Positions 1 through 8,039 of a stretch of 54,507 nt of DNA are shown in pieces. The notes below the pieces were generated by a model. That model did no database searches. It saw only the letters and a list, made by a program, of their open reading frames with translations, and was not told the origin of the DNA. The translations under genes and the position numbers were made by a program. The number at the start of each line of letters is the position of its first letter. The stretch's first letter is position 1. Source of the stretch: Anaerolineaceae bacterium (GTDB taxonomy: Bacteria > Chloroflexota > Anaerolineae > Anaerolineales > Anaerolineaceae); NCBI GenBank assembly GCA_017417055.1, contig JAFPZX010000102.1, positions 1-54,507 on the forward strand, written 5' to 3'.

Positions 1-199
1 CTTTGTTGATTTTGTTAAGCTAAAATAATTATCTCACAAAAGAGCTTCTTTTTCTTCCCTTTGGCTCATTTCTATTCAATTGTCAAGGTTCTTTGTTTTT
101 ACGAGTTTTATCTCGTAGTTTTAACTGTCAAGTTTAAGTTTATTATATAAAGAAAAAACTCTGTTCTCGGATAATTGGTGTTATTATTCGGAAGCCATT
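1..199. other. AT-rich non-coding left edge
   Basis: No gene is seen. A short hairpin lies at 100-117 (TACGAG paired with CTCGTA around a T-rich loop). The minus strand carries two CTTGACA motifs, at about 82-88 and 127-133, that look like -35 boxes pointing out of the window. No convincing matching -10 box was found, so a promoter is only a possibility. Confidence 0.35.
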
Positions 200-1624
200 T
201 TGTATAATCAGATAATTTTCAGCTTTCTTTTTAATTTTTTTGATGGATGGGCAAACGTCAGATTTTTTGGGACTTGTCTTATTCAATTAATATATTTGCT
301 TTCTTTCGTGTATATGATGTCTCAAAGTGGATTAAGGAGAGATGCTCAATTACTGGGGGCCGTATTAATTATGCTGCCCTTTTGTGTTTCTTATGGAAGA
401 TTATTTTTGTATCATTGTTTTTACATTCCTAAACTTGCCCCCGGATTTTTGATAATCGGAGTGTTTTTTTCTTTTTTGAAAAATGATAAATCCGGAAGAT
501 TTCCGCAAATATTTCGATTAATCATCTTATCTGTTCTGATTTTCCTGAATTGTGCTCTTTTTGTACGTCAGATGGTTGTTTCTATATTTCCCGTTATCGG
601 ATGTTTGTTTTTCTATTTGCTTGCTCAATCCGGATCTGATGGTACTCCTTACGGAAAATGGATGCTGATCCCGATAATAATGGCTCTGATTGGATTAGCG
701 GGTTTTTATTTTAATTCAAAAATTGTTATTCCGGCTCTAAGTTTATACGGGCAATCGGGGCAGAAACTGAATTTATTGCATCCTCAGTTTTGGGAACCGA
801 TTCTTCAGGCATTCCTGTACCAATTCGGTTTTCGTTCACAGGTTTTAATTTTCAGTCCGGTTGGAATTTTATCTATTGGTGGATTATTTTGTGCTGTTGT
901 ATTTATCATCTGGTCGGTTCAAAACCTGGTTCATGCGGGAAAAGATTTTCGCTTATTTGTTCTTGGAGCAATGATGCCTGTTTCGATGATCATCAACATA
1001 TTTGTTTTTATTTTTGGTGAGGTTCCCTTTCGTTTGCAAATGGATTATTCAAGATATCTGGCTCAGGCTTCTGTATGGTGTGTGCCGCTGCTTTGCTGCA
1101 GAGTTCATTCAAGGGAAAAGTTTCCTTCAATTCGAAAATTTATATACATTCTTTGTTTGACAATTTTTGTTTTGAACAGTTTTTATAATGGTTTTTCTTT
1201 TCTTCATCCGGAAAATTTTGACCAATTGTATGATGGCCTGGCGTATACAAACCCTCATCTGGTGAAGGATCTGCAATCTGCCATTGAGTATATAAAGATA
1301 CACGACTATTCATATGGCTATGCCTTTGCCGGAGAAGCCAATACGATGGTTGAGGTAATGAATGGTTTGCCGGTTGTTTCTTTGCGACGCACACCTGATC
1401 GGGTTTTGGAATATACAAATTGGCTGAGTGTGAAAAGTTACAAAACAATACAATTTGACAGGGCTTTCTTTTTGATGACTGCCAACGACGAAATTTATTA
1501 TCAGGATACATTGGAAGAAATCGGCATTGAAAAGGTTTATTTTGATGATAATGGATATGTGATTTATGATGTTTCCAATATTGATTCATTTCGTAAGTTT
1601 ATTCGGGAACCGATAGTTGAATGA
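200..1624 (+). CDS. Polytopic membrane protein, surface-glycan type
   Basis: The 474-residue product has about nine or ten hydrophobic segments over residues 1-330, then a soluble tail of about 130 residues. This layout resembles the membrane glycosyltransferase (GT-C-like) or glucosyltransferase proteins of polysaccharide loci, but no catalytic motif could be pinned down. The only usable start is TTG at 200 with a poor ribosome binding site. The frame stays open upstream to 125 without an ATG, so the gene may be 5'-truncated or may use the TTG. Its low GC matches the exopolysaccharide genes at 49-54 kb rather than the metabolic genes next to it. Function beyond 'membrane protein of cell-surface glycan metabolism' is a guess. 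Confidence 0.6.
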   Translation: MYNQIIFSFLFNFFDGWANVRFFGTCLIQLIYLLSFVYMMSQSGLRRDAQLLGAVLIMLPFCVSYGRLFLYHCFYIPKLAPGFLIIGVFFSFLKNDKSGRFPQIFRLIILSVLIFLNCALFVRQMVVSIFPVIGCLFFYLLAQSGSDGTPYGKWMLIPIIMALIGLAGFYFNSKIVIPALSLYGQSGQKLNLLHPQFWEPILQAFLYQFGFRSQVLIFSPVGILSIGGLFCAVVFIIWSVQNLVHAGKDFRLFVLGAMMPVSMIINIFVFIFGEVPFRLQMDYSRYLAQASVWCVPLLCCRVHSREKFPSIRKFIYILCLTIFVLNSFYNGFSFLHPENFDQLYDGLAYTNPHLVKDLQSAIEYIKIHDYSYGYAFAGEANTMVEVMNGLPVVSLRRTPDRVLEYTNWLSVKSYKTIQFDRAFFLMTANDEIYYQDTLEEIGIEKVYFDDNGYVIYDVSNIDSFRKFIREPIVE

Positions 1625-1767
1625 ATCGTAGTTTGCAGCTGTTCAATGACCGGCGCTGTGTTTCAGGTTGATAGAAATTCTTTTCCCCCTGTTTTTTTCC
1701 GGGAGCGAGATAAATAGACTTCATCGACATGGAAGTTCGTGATCAGACCTTTGAAATACATAAATTG

Positions 1768-1802
1768 AACGCCGGGGCTTATGAACTGTAAGCCCCGGCG
1801 TT
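1768..1802. terminator. Rho-independent terminator, bidirectional
   Basis: A perfect 14-bp GC-rich stem (1768-1781 with 1789-1802) has a 7-nt loop and T-rich sequence on both sides. It sits just past the stop of the minus-strand GH32 gene and about 150 bp past the stop of the plus-strand membrane gene, so it can end both transcripts. Confidence 0.85.
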
Positions 1803-1807
1803 TTGAA

Positions 1808-3313
1808 TCAATTGGTCTGCTCTTTCAGTTCTGTAAAGCTTACGCTGTTATTCTCCGAGAAAAACCGGATGGGTTTCCCGCTGACGCCGTAAAGACGGAC
1901 AGTAAGCGATGACTCCCCGTCGAGATAAAACACGCCCACAGAACCTTCCTGAATATATGTGAAGCTGTATGTTTTCCCAGGTTCCAGTACAGCTGCTGTT
2001 TCGGTAATGAGATTCTCACCTCCGCCAAAGCGCAGTTCCAGTTTGTCTGCTGCGGGATCCATCCAGATGAGCTTGTCTTCTTCCTGCTTGTTTTGGAAAT
2101 CAAATGCCAATCCAAAGGATCCGGTGCCGGTGAAGCTGAATTTTCCGCTGATCAGAAACCGTTCATAGGCGGTGAACGCTTCTGTGTATGTGCGTGCAGA
2201 GGTCGATTCTACAGTACAGTTGTCTTTTTTTATAATCAGCGGACGTTTTTTAGCGAATGAATCGGCAATTGCTTTCGGGGTTTCCAGCCACAGGCTGCCA
2301 TCGCTCTTTTGTCCGACCTGCTGGACAAGCAGGTTGCCGCCCCATCCGGTAATCGGACCGGACGAGAGCAGCGATTCCGAACGGCGGGCCCATCCTACCA
2401 TATAGACTTTACCCGCGTTTTCAACGTGTTTGGCCGCGTAAAAGAGCTTATCGTCGATCCGTGTGGGTTCTGAATAAGGTCCGTAACGCCCGTCGGAAAC
2501 CGCGTACCAGAGCGTGTCATCCTGCCCGGAGTAAGTCAGATAGCAGTGACCGTTCAGACAGAAGGTGTCGCTGCATTCCAGGTTCCAGAAATCTCCGGTG
2601 GGGTCTGTAAAGATGATCCCGTCGTAGACCGCGTCTGACAAATCAGGCGACAGTGTGAATTTCAGGATTCTCGCAATGCCGTCCTGTGCCGCAGTGACCG
2701 TCAGCACAATGCTGTCGGTTTCAGCGTCATAATATGCCTGCGGATCACGGAAATCGTTCTTCTGTCCCAGACTTTCCGGCGGAATCAATTCCCACCCTTC
2801 GATTTTTTCAAAAGCGGTCGGTGAATTGCCTTTGGCTGCCCTGATGGTTTCCTTAAATTCGAAATTGCCTGCGGAGGCATGGGCGGTGTAGAAGAAGTAA
2901 TACTCTTTTCCGACTTTGACTACGGATCCTGTTCCGATCCACCCATCCTGGCCGCCATCGTAGTTTGCTTCCAAAATCGGGTCTTCAACCTCCGAATAGC
3001 TCACAAAATCCTTTGTTGTGGTCAGATAAATGGAATGGTTGAAGGATCCGCCGGCTTCTTTGAGATAATAAATATAGTATGTGCCGTCTTCAAAATAGGG
3101 CATCGTGTCGCCCACATAACCCGACATCAGTCCGTAGGGTTTGGGTTGGAAAAAGAGCTTGTAGTCATAAGCTTCTTCCTGGTCGAACGGGTCAAGCCCC
3201 TCGAAGGTTTTGTCCGTATCGGTAAAGATTTTCTGCTGTGGCGAACATCCGCAAAGCAGAATGATCATGACGATAAAAAGTGCTGCCAATATCTTACCTG
3301 GATTCTTTATCAT
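1808..3313 (-). CDS. GH32-family lipoprotein (fructan hydrolase-like)
   Basis: The 501-residue product begins with a lipoprotein signal: a basic start, a hydrophobic core and a lipobox ending at Cys23 (L-C-G-C). This predicts an anchored exo-enzyme on the outer face of the membrane. GH32 landmarks follow in order. The nucleophile region is YVGDTMPYF with Asp69, replacing the usual W-N-D-P-N-G. An RDP motif lies at 189-191, and the acid/base motif WNLEC has Glu246-Cys247. A C-terminal beta-sandwich of about 150 residues follows, as in levanases and inulinases. The altered nucleophile motif suggests a divergent subfamily, so fructan specificity is inferred. RBS AGGAG precedes the ATG at 3313. 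The gene stands alone with its own terminator and no sugar transporter beside it. Confidence 0.8.
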   Translation of the reverse strand: MIKNPGKILAALFIVMIILLCGCSPQQKIFTDTDKTFEGLDPFDQEEAYDYKLFFQPKPYGLMSGYVGDTMPYFEDGTYYIYYLKEAGGSFNHSIYLTTTKDFVSYSEVEDPILEANYDGGQDGWIGTGSVVKVGKEYYFFYTAHASAGNFEFKETIRAAKGNSPTAFEKIEGWELIPPESLGQKNDFRDPQAYYDAETDSIVLTVTAAQDGIARILKFTLSPDLSDAVYDGIIFTDPTGDFWNLECSDTFCLNGHCYLTYSGQDDTLWYAVSDGRYGPYSEPTRIDDKLFYAAKHVENAGKVYMVGWARRSESLLSSGPITGWGGNLLVQQVGQKSDGSLWLETPKAIADSFAKKRPLIIKKDNCTVESTSARTYTEAFTAYERFLISGKFSFTGTGSFGLAFDFQNKQEEDKLIWMDPAADKLELRFGGGENLITETAAVLEPGKTYSFTYIQEGSVGVFYLDGESSLTVRLYGVSGKPIRFFSENNSVSFTELKEQTN

Positions 3314-3475
3314 TGCTTTCTCCTGTTTTGATGGAGCATATCAGGGACTGGCACCGAACGCCGCGGCAGCAGGCTTGAGTGTGCCAATACCCGATGTGCG
3401 TCTTTCGTGGTTTGAACCGTTGAAAAAAATACATCATTGTTATTTTTAATCGTATTATGTATTACTATTTCTGTT

Positions 3476-3499
3476 ATTGATTATAAAGTATAAATCAAT
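3476..3499. promoter_or_regulatory. Inverted repeat upstream of GH32 gene
   Basis: ATTGATT and AATCAAT form a perfect 7-bp inverted repeat around a 10-bp A/T core. On the minus strand the core contains TATAAT, a plausible -10 box for the GH32 gene, so the palindrome could be an operator. No good -35 box was found at the right distance. Confidence 0.4.
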
Positions 3500-3555
3500 G
3501 CAACACAGATATAAAACTATCGTTTTTGAATAACAATAGCTGTTCAGAAAACAAA

Positions 3556-3590
3556 TCGCCGCACATGGAATTTGTAACTATGCGCGGCGA
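3556..3590 (-). terminator. Terminator of the TetR operon
   Basis: An 11-bp stem with one mismatch (3556-3566 with 3580-3590) is followed on the minus strand by TTTGTTTTC. It lies about 105 bp past the last gene of the operon. Confidence 0.75.
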
Positions 3591-3695
3591 TAAATATAAG
3601 AAGAAATTCTAAGATGAATTATATATTATCTGGAGGGGAGCTGCTGTAAAAGCTGCATAACGGAGTTAACCTTGATACAATCTAAATAAGAAACG

Positions 3696-4229
3696 TTACA
3701 AACGAAACCCCAGTTTATAGGCCTGTTCGGGATAGTCACTTCGTTTGGTCATCGAAGGACTGCCGCAGCCATATCCCAGCACGATACCTTTGTCTTCAAA
3801 ATTGATATAGCGGACGAGTGTCCGGTAATGAGCTGTCAGCGCGTCGAAGGTCCAGTCATCAGCATTCCATGCCACGGTCAGCAGCGCGGATTTCAGATGT
3901 CTGTGGTTCAGGCTGCTGTTATAGGCGCAGAAGCGGTCGACGACCATTTTCAGCTGCGCGCTCATGCCATAATAGTAAAGCGGCGTCGCGAAAACGACCA
4001 TATCGCATTGGAGCAGCTTTTGCCTGATCATTTCTACATCATCTTTCTGCACACATGGCCCTTCATACCCGCATTTGATGCATCCGATGCATGGATGAAT
4101 ATTGGCGTGACAAACATCGATCCTTTCGACCTGATGACCTTTTGCTTGTGCGCCTTTGGTGAATTCATCTGCGAGAATCCCGGTCGAACCATTGGGATTC
4201 GGACTGCCAAATAAGATTACGATTTTCAT
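3696..4229 (-). CDS. Flavodoxin-fold NAD(P)H-dependent reductase
   Basis: The 177-residue product starts with a flavodoxin-type phosphate-binding loop (GSPNPNGSTG, residues 8-17), the FMN-binding signature of NADPH-dependent FMN reductases. It carries CIGCIKCGYEGPC near residue 47, spaced like the [4Fe-4S] motif of iron-sulfur flavoproteins (C-x2-C-x2-C-x5-C). A later PLYYYG motif is typical of the flavin-contact loop. It is the last gene of the TetR-controlled operon, 6 bp after the CMD-cupin gene, with a weak ribosome binding site. It probably supplies electrons from NAD(P)H to a small quinone or other electrophile, in line with the aldo/keto reductases encoded upstream. The substrate cannot be read from sequence. 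Confidence 0.8.
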   Translation of the reverse strand: MKIVILFGSPNPNGSTGILADEFTKGAQAKGHQVERIDVCHANIHPCIGCIKCGYEGPCVQKDDVEMIRQKLLQCDMVVFATPLYYYGMSAQLKMVVDRFCAYNSSLNHRHLKSALLTVAWNADDWTFDALTAHYRTLVRYINFEDKGIVLGYGCGSPSMTKRSDYPEQAYKLGFRL

Positions 4230-4235
4230 AAGATT

Positions 4236-4994
4236 TTACTTAAGTTTCCCGTATGTTTCCGCGTCGACCGCTTCAAGCCATTCAGCGCTCGGGTTTTCGC
4301 CCGGAACTTCGATGGCCAGATGGGAGAACCATGAATCCGGGGCTGCGCCATGCCAATGCTTTACATTGGGCGGAATATTGATGACGGTTCCGGGTGTCAT
4401 CGGGACGGCTTCTTTGCACCATTCCTGATAATATCCCCGTCCGCCGACACAGACCAGCATCTGTCCGCCGTTCTTTTGCGCATGGTGGATATGCCAGTTG
4501 TTCCGGCAGCCCGGTTCAAATGTCACGTTGAAAATCGGCACCTGTGTCGTCGACAGCGGTGCGAGGTAGCTTTGCCCGACAAAATATTGAGCATATCCGT
4601 CATTCGGGGCGCCGATCGGGAAGAAGATGGTATTCTGATATTTATCCTTTTCGGAAAGTTCCGGGACCTCTTCATTCCAAATTTCTTTGGCAAGGCGGAA
4701 GACAGCCCAGCCTTTCGGCCAGCCCACATACATCGCCGCATGGGTAATAATCGCGGCAATCTCTTCCTTTGTCACGCCATGCGCTTTAGCATTTTGAAGA
4801 TGGTACCCAAGAGAAGAATCAGTGATCCCTGAAGCCATCAACGAAACGACGGTGATGATGCATTTTGTCTTGACATCAATCGCGCTTTCGTTCCAGACTT
4901 CTCCGAACAGAACATCATCATTCAGGTGGGCAAATGTCGGTGCAAACGTTCCGAGCTGATCTCTTCCGGCTGTTTGGACGATTTTTTCACTCAT
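4236..4994 (-). CDS. Carboxymuconolactone decarboxylase-cupin fusion
   Basis: The 252-residue product joins two domains. Residues about 20-110 match the carboxymuconolactone decarboxylase (CMD/AhpD-like) fold: conserved sequence around SLMASG and THAAMYVGWPKG, but no AhpD C-x-x-C pair, so a peroxiredoxin-partner role is unlikely. Residues about 150-240 form a cupin with metal-ligand histidines in WHIHHAQ and KHWHG. Such fusions often sit beside aldo/keto reductases and flavin reductases in TetR- or MerR-controlled detoxification operons. Their reaction is mostly unproven. RBS AGGAG overlaps the end of the preceding aldo/keto reductase gene, which stops 2 bp upstream, so the two are probably translationally coupled. 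Confidence 0.8.
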   Translation of the reverse strand: MSEKIVQTAGRDQLGTFAPTFAHLNDDVLFGEVWNESAIDVKTKCIITVVSLMASGITDSSLGYHLQNAKAHGVTKEEIAAIITHAAMYVGWPKGWAVFRLAKEIWNEEVPELSEKDKYQNTIFFPIGAPNDGYAQYFVGQSYLAPLSTTQVPIFNVTFEPGCRNNWHIHHAQKNGGQMLVCVGGRGYYQEWCKEAVPMTPGTVINIPPNVKHWHGAAPDSWFSHLAIEVPGENPSAEWLEAVDAETYGKLK

Positions 4995-4995
4995 A

Positions 4996-6048
4996 TTATT
5001 TTGTCTCCTTTATTTTCTGATCGCCTGTAGACCAGACGTGTTTTTCACTGGCGTTTGTACGCTTGTTTTGCGCCATCACGCCCGCAAGCGGATGCGGTAC
5101 GTACGGCTCTTCCAGATATGCGGTTTCCTCTGCAGAAAGATCGAGATCGACCGCCTTGGCTGCTCCCTCAATGTGGTGAAGTTTGGTTGCCCCGACGACG
5201 GGTGATGTGACTTTCGTCAGCAGCCAGGCGAGGGAAACTTCTGTCATCGTTACGCCTCTTTTCTCTGCGATTTCAGCAGCCCGGCTGATGATGACGGCAT
5301 CCTGAGCTGCGGTTGCGTCATATTTGAACTTCGCGTAGCTATCTTCAATAGATCGTTTTGTGCTCATTTCTCCGGGTTTTCGGGAAAGCCGTCCGCTGGC
5401 AAGGGCACTGTAGGGTGTGAGCGCAATGTTCTCTTCTTCACGATAGGGCACCATTTCCCGTTCTTCCTCACGGAAAATCAGATTGTAGTGTCCCTGGATG
5501 GAAACAAACTTCGCGAATCCTTCCTTTTCCGCGAGTGCGTTTGCCTTTGCGATTTGCCATGCGAAACAGTTGGAGATACCGATATACCGGGCTTTTCCGG
5601 CTTTGACAACCCGGCTCAGTCCGTCCATGATGTCATAAAGCGGTGTGTTCCAGTCCCACATGTGATAAATATACAAGTCGACATAATCCATCCCCAGATT
5701 TGCCAGGCTGGTGTTGATCATTTTTTCAATATGCTGCTGACCGCTGACACCGTTTGCGATTTCATCCGGTGTGCGGGGCAGGAACTTGGTGGCAATCACT
5801 ACCTCTTCCCGTTTGGCGAAGTCACGGATCGCTCTGCCGACATACTGTTCACTTGTTCCGCTCTGGTAGGCAATGGCTGTATCATAAAAATTCACGCCGA
5901 GGTCCAGTCCTCTTTTGATGATCTCGCGGGAATGTTCCTCATCAATTGTCCAGCTGTGCTGCCCTCTTGACGCGTCGCCGAACCCCATACATCCCATGCA
6001 AATGCGGGAAACGTTCAAATCTGAATTTCCGAGTTTTGTGTATTTCAT
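4996..6048 (-). CDS. Aldo/keto reductase
   Basis: The 350-residue cytoplasmic product is an NADPH-dependent carbonyl reductase with the full AKR tetrad in family context: Asp and Tyr in NFYDTAIAYQSG (near 57-63), Lys in VIATKF and His in YIYHMWDW. It follows the single-domain TIM-barrel length of the YajO/YghZ-like branch. RBS AGGGAG precedes the ATG at 6048. It is one of two AKR genes in the same operon, and the two are clearly different proteins rather than a recent duplicate. A role in aldehyde, ketone or quinone detoxification is inferred from family and neighbours. Confidence 0.88.
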   Translation of the reverse strand: MKYTKLGNSDLNVSRICMGCMGFGDASRGQHSWTIDEEHSREIIKRGLDLGVNFYDTAIAYQSGTSEQYVGRAIRDFAKREEVVIATKFLPRTPDEIANGVSGQQHIEKMINTSLANLGMDYVDLYIYHMWDWNTPLYDIMDGLSRVVKAGKARYIGISNCFAWQIAKANALAEKEGFAKFVSIQGHYNLIFREEEREMVPYREEENIALTPYSALASGRLSRKPGEMSTKRSIEDSYAKFKYDATAAQDAVIISRAAEIAEKRGVTMTEVSLAWLLTKVTSPVVGATKLHHIEGAAKAVDLDLSAEETAYLEEPYVPHPLAGVMAQNKRTNASEKHVWSTGDQKIKETK

Positions 6049-6074
6049 AGGTCTCCCTGAAAAATAATTCGCAG

Positions 6075-6162
6075 TTGTTCCGTTTACGTTCTGCGGAACA
6101 ATTCACACGTTCGCCAATATCGCAAAGTCGCACCTGGGGACTGACACGCCAGTGTCAGCCCC
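6075..6162. repeat. Two intergenic hairpins between AKR genes
   Basis: Two hairpins lie between the two AKR genes. The first is TTGTTCCG with CGGAACAA (6075-6082 and 6094-6101). The second is GGGG-A-CTGACAC with GTGTCAG-CCCC (6136-6162), which belongs to the GGGACTG-type family found elsewhere in the window. Neither has a U-tract, so they may be RNA stability elements or decayed repeats. TGAACAGTTAC follows at about 6175, as it also does after the 35.7-kb copy. Confidence 0.6.
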
Positions 6163-6190
6163 GCATGTGCTCCGTGAACAGTTACAATTT

Positions 6191-7126
6191 TTACTTCATC
6201 TCTTTTTCCCAGAAGCGGATGACGTTGAGTTTGAGACTTTCGGCAAGTTTCTCCAATGCGGCAGTTTCTTCCGCAGTGAGAGTGACATTGGCAGCCTTGA
6301 CAGCGTCTTCAACATGGGAGACTTTGGTTACACCGATAATCGGCAGTGTGCCCTTGGCAATTGCCCAGGCAACCGGGATCTGTGCTGTACCGACGTTGTA
6401 TTTTTCCGCGAGTTTTCCAAGCTCCGCGTTCAGCACTTCCAACTTGTCCAATACGGGGTTGTAGGTTTCCGCTCGGGCGGAGCCTGCCGGCATCGGGTGG
6501 GCAGTGTCGTATTTTCCGGAAAGGGCACCCTGTTCCAGTACCATGTAGGCAAAGAATGTGATCCCGTTTTCTTTGCAGTAATCGAGAATTCCGGAATCTT
6601 CCGAAGAGCGGTTTATCAGGCTGAAGTGATTCTGGACAGCAGACAATTTCAGTCCGTGAGCTTTCAGGATCTCGTTGGCCTGCTTGATTTCAGCCAGGTT
6701 GTGATTGGAGACGCCGATGAGCGGGACGTTGTCCTTCCCTTCATAATATTTCGCCAGTTCTTCGGTCCATTTCGGCGCGTCCCATACATTGTGGATCCAG
6801 TAAATGTCAAAGAGGTCCAGCTCCATCAGGCTGAGCTGCATTTCGATCATGTCTTTCATCGCGGTGGGTGAGGACGCGTCCGCGCATTGTGGTGTGAATT
6901 TGTCTGAGATCAGATAGGATTCCCGCGGCAGCCCTTTCAGAAAGCCGGCAAGAACCTTTTCGGAGGTTCCCATCCCGTAGGCATAGGCAGTGTCCCACAG
7001 CTTCAGTCCGTTTTCCATCGCCTTGTCAAAAATCGGTTTCAGTGTATCGGCAGTGAAATTGCCGCCGAAAGTTCCATCATTGCCCCAAGCCCATGCGCCA
7101 AGCGCGATTTTCGGTAAAGTTTTCAT
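6191..7126 (-). CDS. Aldo/keto reductase
   Basis: The 311-residue TIM-barrel oxidoreductase has AKR catalytic residues in LWDTAYAYGMG (Asp, Tyr), LISDKF (Lys) and IYWIHNVWD (His). The frame is open to 7162, but the start is set at ATG 7126. That ATG has AAGGAG seven bases upstream, and the resulting N-terminus MKTLPKIALG matches the family, whereas the longer start would overlap the TetR gene. The gene begins 22 bp after the TetR stop. It probably reduces reactive carbonyls with NADPH; the specific substrate is not visible. Confidence 0.88.
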   Translation of the reverse strand: MKTLPKIALGAWAWGNDGTFGGNFTADTLKPIFDKAMENGLKLWDTAYAYGMGTSEKVLAGFLKGLPRESYLISDKFTPQCADASSPTAMKDMIEMQLSLMELDLFDIYWIHNVWDAPKWTEELAKYYEGKDNVPLIGVSNHNLAEIKQANEILKAHGLKLSAVQNHFSLINRSSEDSGILDYCKENGITFFAYMVLEQGALSGKYDTAHPMPAGSARAETYNPVLDKLEVLNAELGKLAEKYNVGTAQIPVAWAIAKGTLPIIGVTKVSHVEDAVKAANVTLTAEETAALEKLAESLKLNVIRFWEKEMK

Positions 7127-7148
7127 TATTTTCTCCTTGATATTGATT

Positions 7149-7778
7149 TTATGATACAGCATTCAGCAGCCGTATCAGACAGTTGTACGTAATTTCATAA
7201 ATAGATTGGTAAATAAATCCTACCTCTGCCTCTGTCATTGCCGTACGCTGTTTTTCCGTAACTTTTGTATATGGGTAGATCCCGAACATGAACGGGAAAA
7301 ATACATAAATGATATGATGAATTTCGGTTTTATCCATTTCCGGACAGAATTTTTCAAGGATCTTTTGGACATTTTTTATGGATTTTCCGTATGCTCTTTT
7401 GAAAGAAACCAAAAGTTCCTTCCGGCTGTTGGCTTCCATGTCAAAGTTATTCATGGAAAGAAGCTTGAGCAGTTGTTCTCGTCCCTGAAGAGAAAGCGCG
7501 ATTTCTTCTGCAATTTGCAGCCTTGTCAGCTTCTCGTTATTCTGAAGTATGGATTCCAGTTCAGTATTCCAACGGTCATATTCCCGTTCGAAAAGCGCAA
7601 GAAAGATCTCTTCTTTCGTTTCAAAATAGTTATATATGGTCGGACGGGAAAAGGAAGTTACATTACCGATTTCTTTAATCGTAATGTCGCGAAAACTCAT
7701 GTTCTGATACAGCTGTTCGCAGGCGTTGATGATCTCTTCCCTCCTGCCCGCAATCAGTTCAGGTGTTCCTTTGATCAT
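7149..7778 (-). CDS. TetR-family transcriptional regulator
   Basis: The 209-residue product has an N-terminal TetR helix-turn-helix: SFRDITIKEIGNVTSFSRPTIYNYF at about 29-53, with the diagnostic T-I-Y-N-Y-F end. A variable ligand-binding alpha-helical domain follows. RBS AAGGAGG lies upstream of the ATG. It is the first gene of its operon, and its promoter is overlapped by two similar palindromes, so autorepression is very likely. The ligand is probably a compound handled by the downstream reductases. Confidence 0.9.
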   Translation of the reverse strand: MIKGTPELIAGRREEIINACEQLYQNMSFRDITIKEIGNVTSFSRPTIYNYFETKEEIFLALFEREYDRWNTELESILQNNEKLTRLQIAEEIALSLQGREQLLKLLSMNNFDMEANSRKELLVSFKRAYGKSIKNVQKILEKFCPEMDKTEIHHIIYVFFPFMFGIYPYTKVTEKQRTAMTEAEVGFIYQSIYEITYNCLIRLLNAVS

Positions 7779-7879
7779 TTTTTACCTCCTTGTAAAATCT
7801 AAAAACGAAGCAAATAACGGCGGGTGCATTGTGTGTCACCTATATTCTGAACGGTATCTTGCTGTTTATTATCAGCAAG

Positions 7880-7896
7880 ACTGACATTGTGTCAGT
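7880..7896. promoter_or_regulatory. TetR operator candidate O2
   Basis: ACTGACATTGTGTCAGT is a 17-bp palindrome with one mismatch. It sits where transcription should start, 36 bp centre to centre from the second copy at 7916-7932. Half-site TGACAC is shared. Confidence 0.75.
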
Positions 7897-7902
7897 AAAA
7901 GT

Positions 7903-7931
7903 ATTTTATAACAAAATTGACACTGTGTCAA
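7903..7931 (-). promoter_or_regulatory. Sigma-70 promoter of TetR operon
   Basis: On the minus strand, TTGACA (7931-7926) is separated by 17 bp from TAAAAT (7908-7903). The -35 box lies inside operator O1, and the expected start point falls at the edge of O2. Repressor bound at either site would block polymerase. Confidence 0.75.
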
Positions 7932-7932
7932 T
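7916..7932. promoter_or_regulatory. TetR operator candidate O1
   Basis: ATTGACACTGTGTCAAT is a perfect palindrome around a central T. It covers the -35 box of the operon promoter and is the best-conserved binding-site candidate for the adjacent TetR protein. Confidence 0.8.
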
Positions 7933-7991
7933 AAAGAACGGCGGTTTATGACTTTTTGATTTTGAGCTGTTATCCCGTTTCCAAATCAAAA

Positions 7992-8015
7992 GGGACTGGC
8001 ACAAGGGCCAGTCCC
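7992..8015 (-). terminator. Terminator after the GGDEF gene
   Basis: A perfect 9-bp stem GGGACTGGC/GCCAGTCCC has a 6-nt loop and is followed on the minus strand by TTTTGATTTG. It lies 25 bp past the stop of the minus-strand gene. Its core also makes it a member of the GGGACTG hairpin family. Confidence 0.8.
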
Positions 8016-8039
8016 ACTGAATCTGATTGCCGGACTACC

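Larger units (their letters stand above)
3314..3695. other. Intergenic region upstream of GH32 gene
   Basis: The 382-bp gap has no gene. At 3343-3402 it holds a decayed copy of the GGGACTGGCAC-type hairpin seen elsewhere in the window. It also holds a possible operator palindrome at 3476-3499 and a terminator at 3556-3590, listed separately. Confidence 0.6.

Noticed and set aside
60-135. Sequence resembling rRNA-operon spacer or promoter DNA (two CTTGACA motifs on the minus strand)
   Set aside because: No rRNA or tRNA sequence is present in the window, and no -10 boxes match. It is noted only in the left-edge entry.
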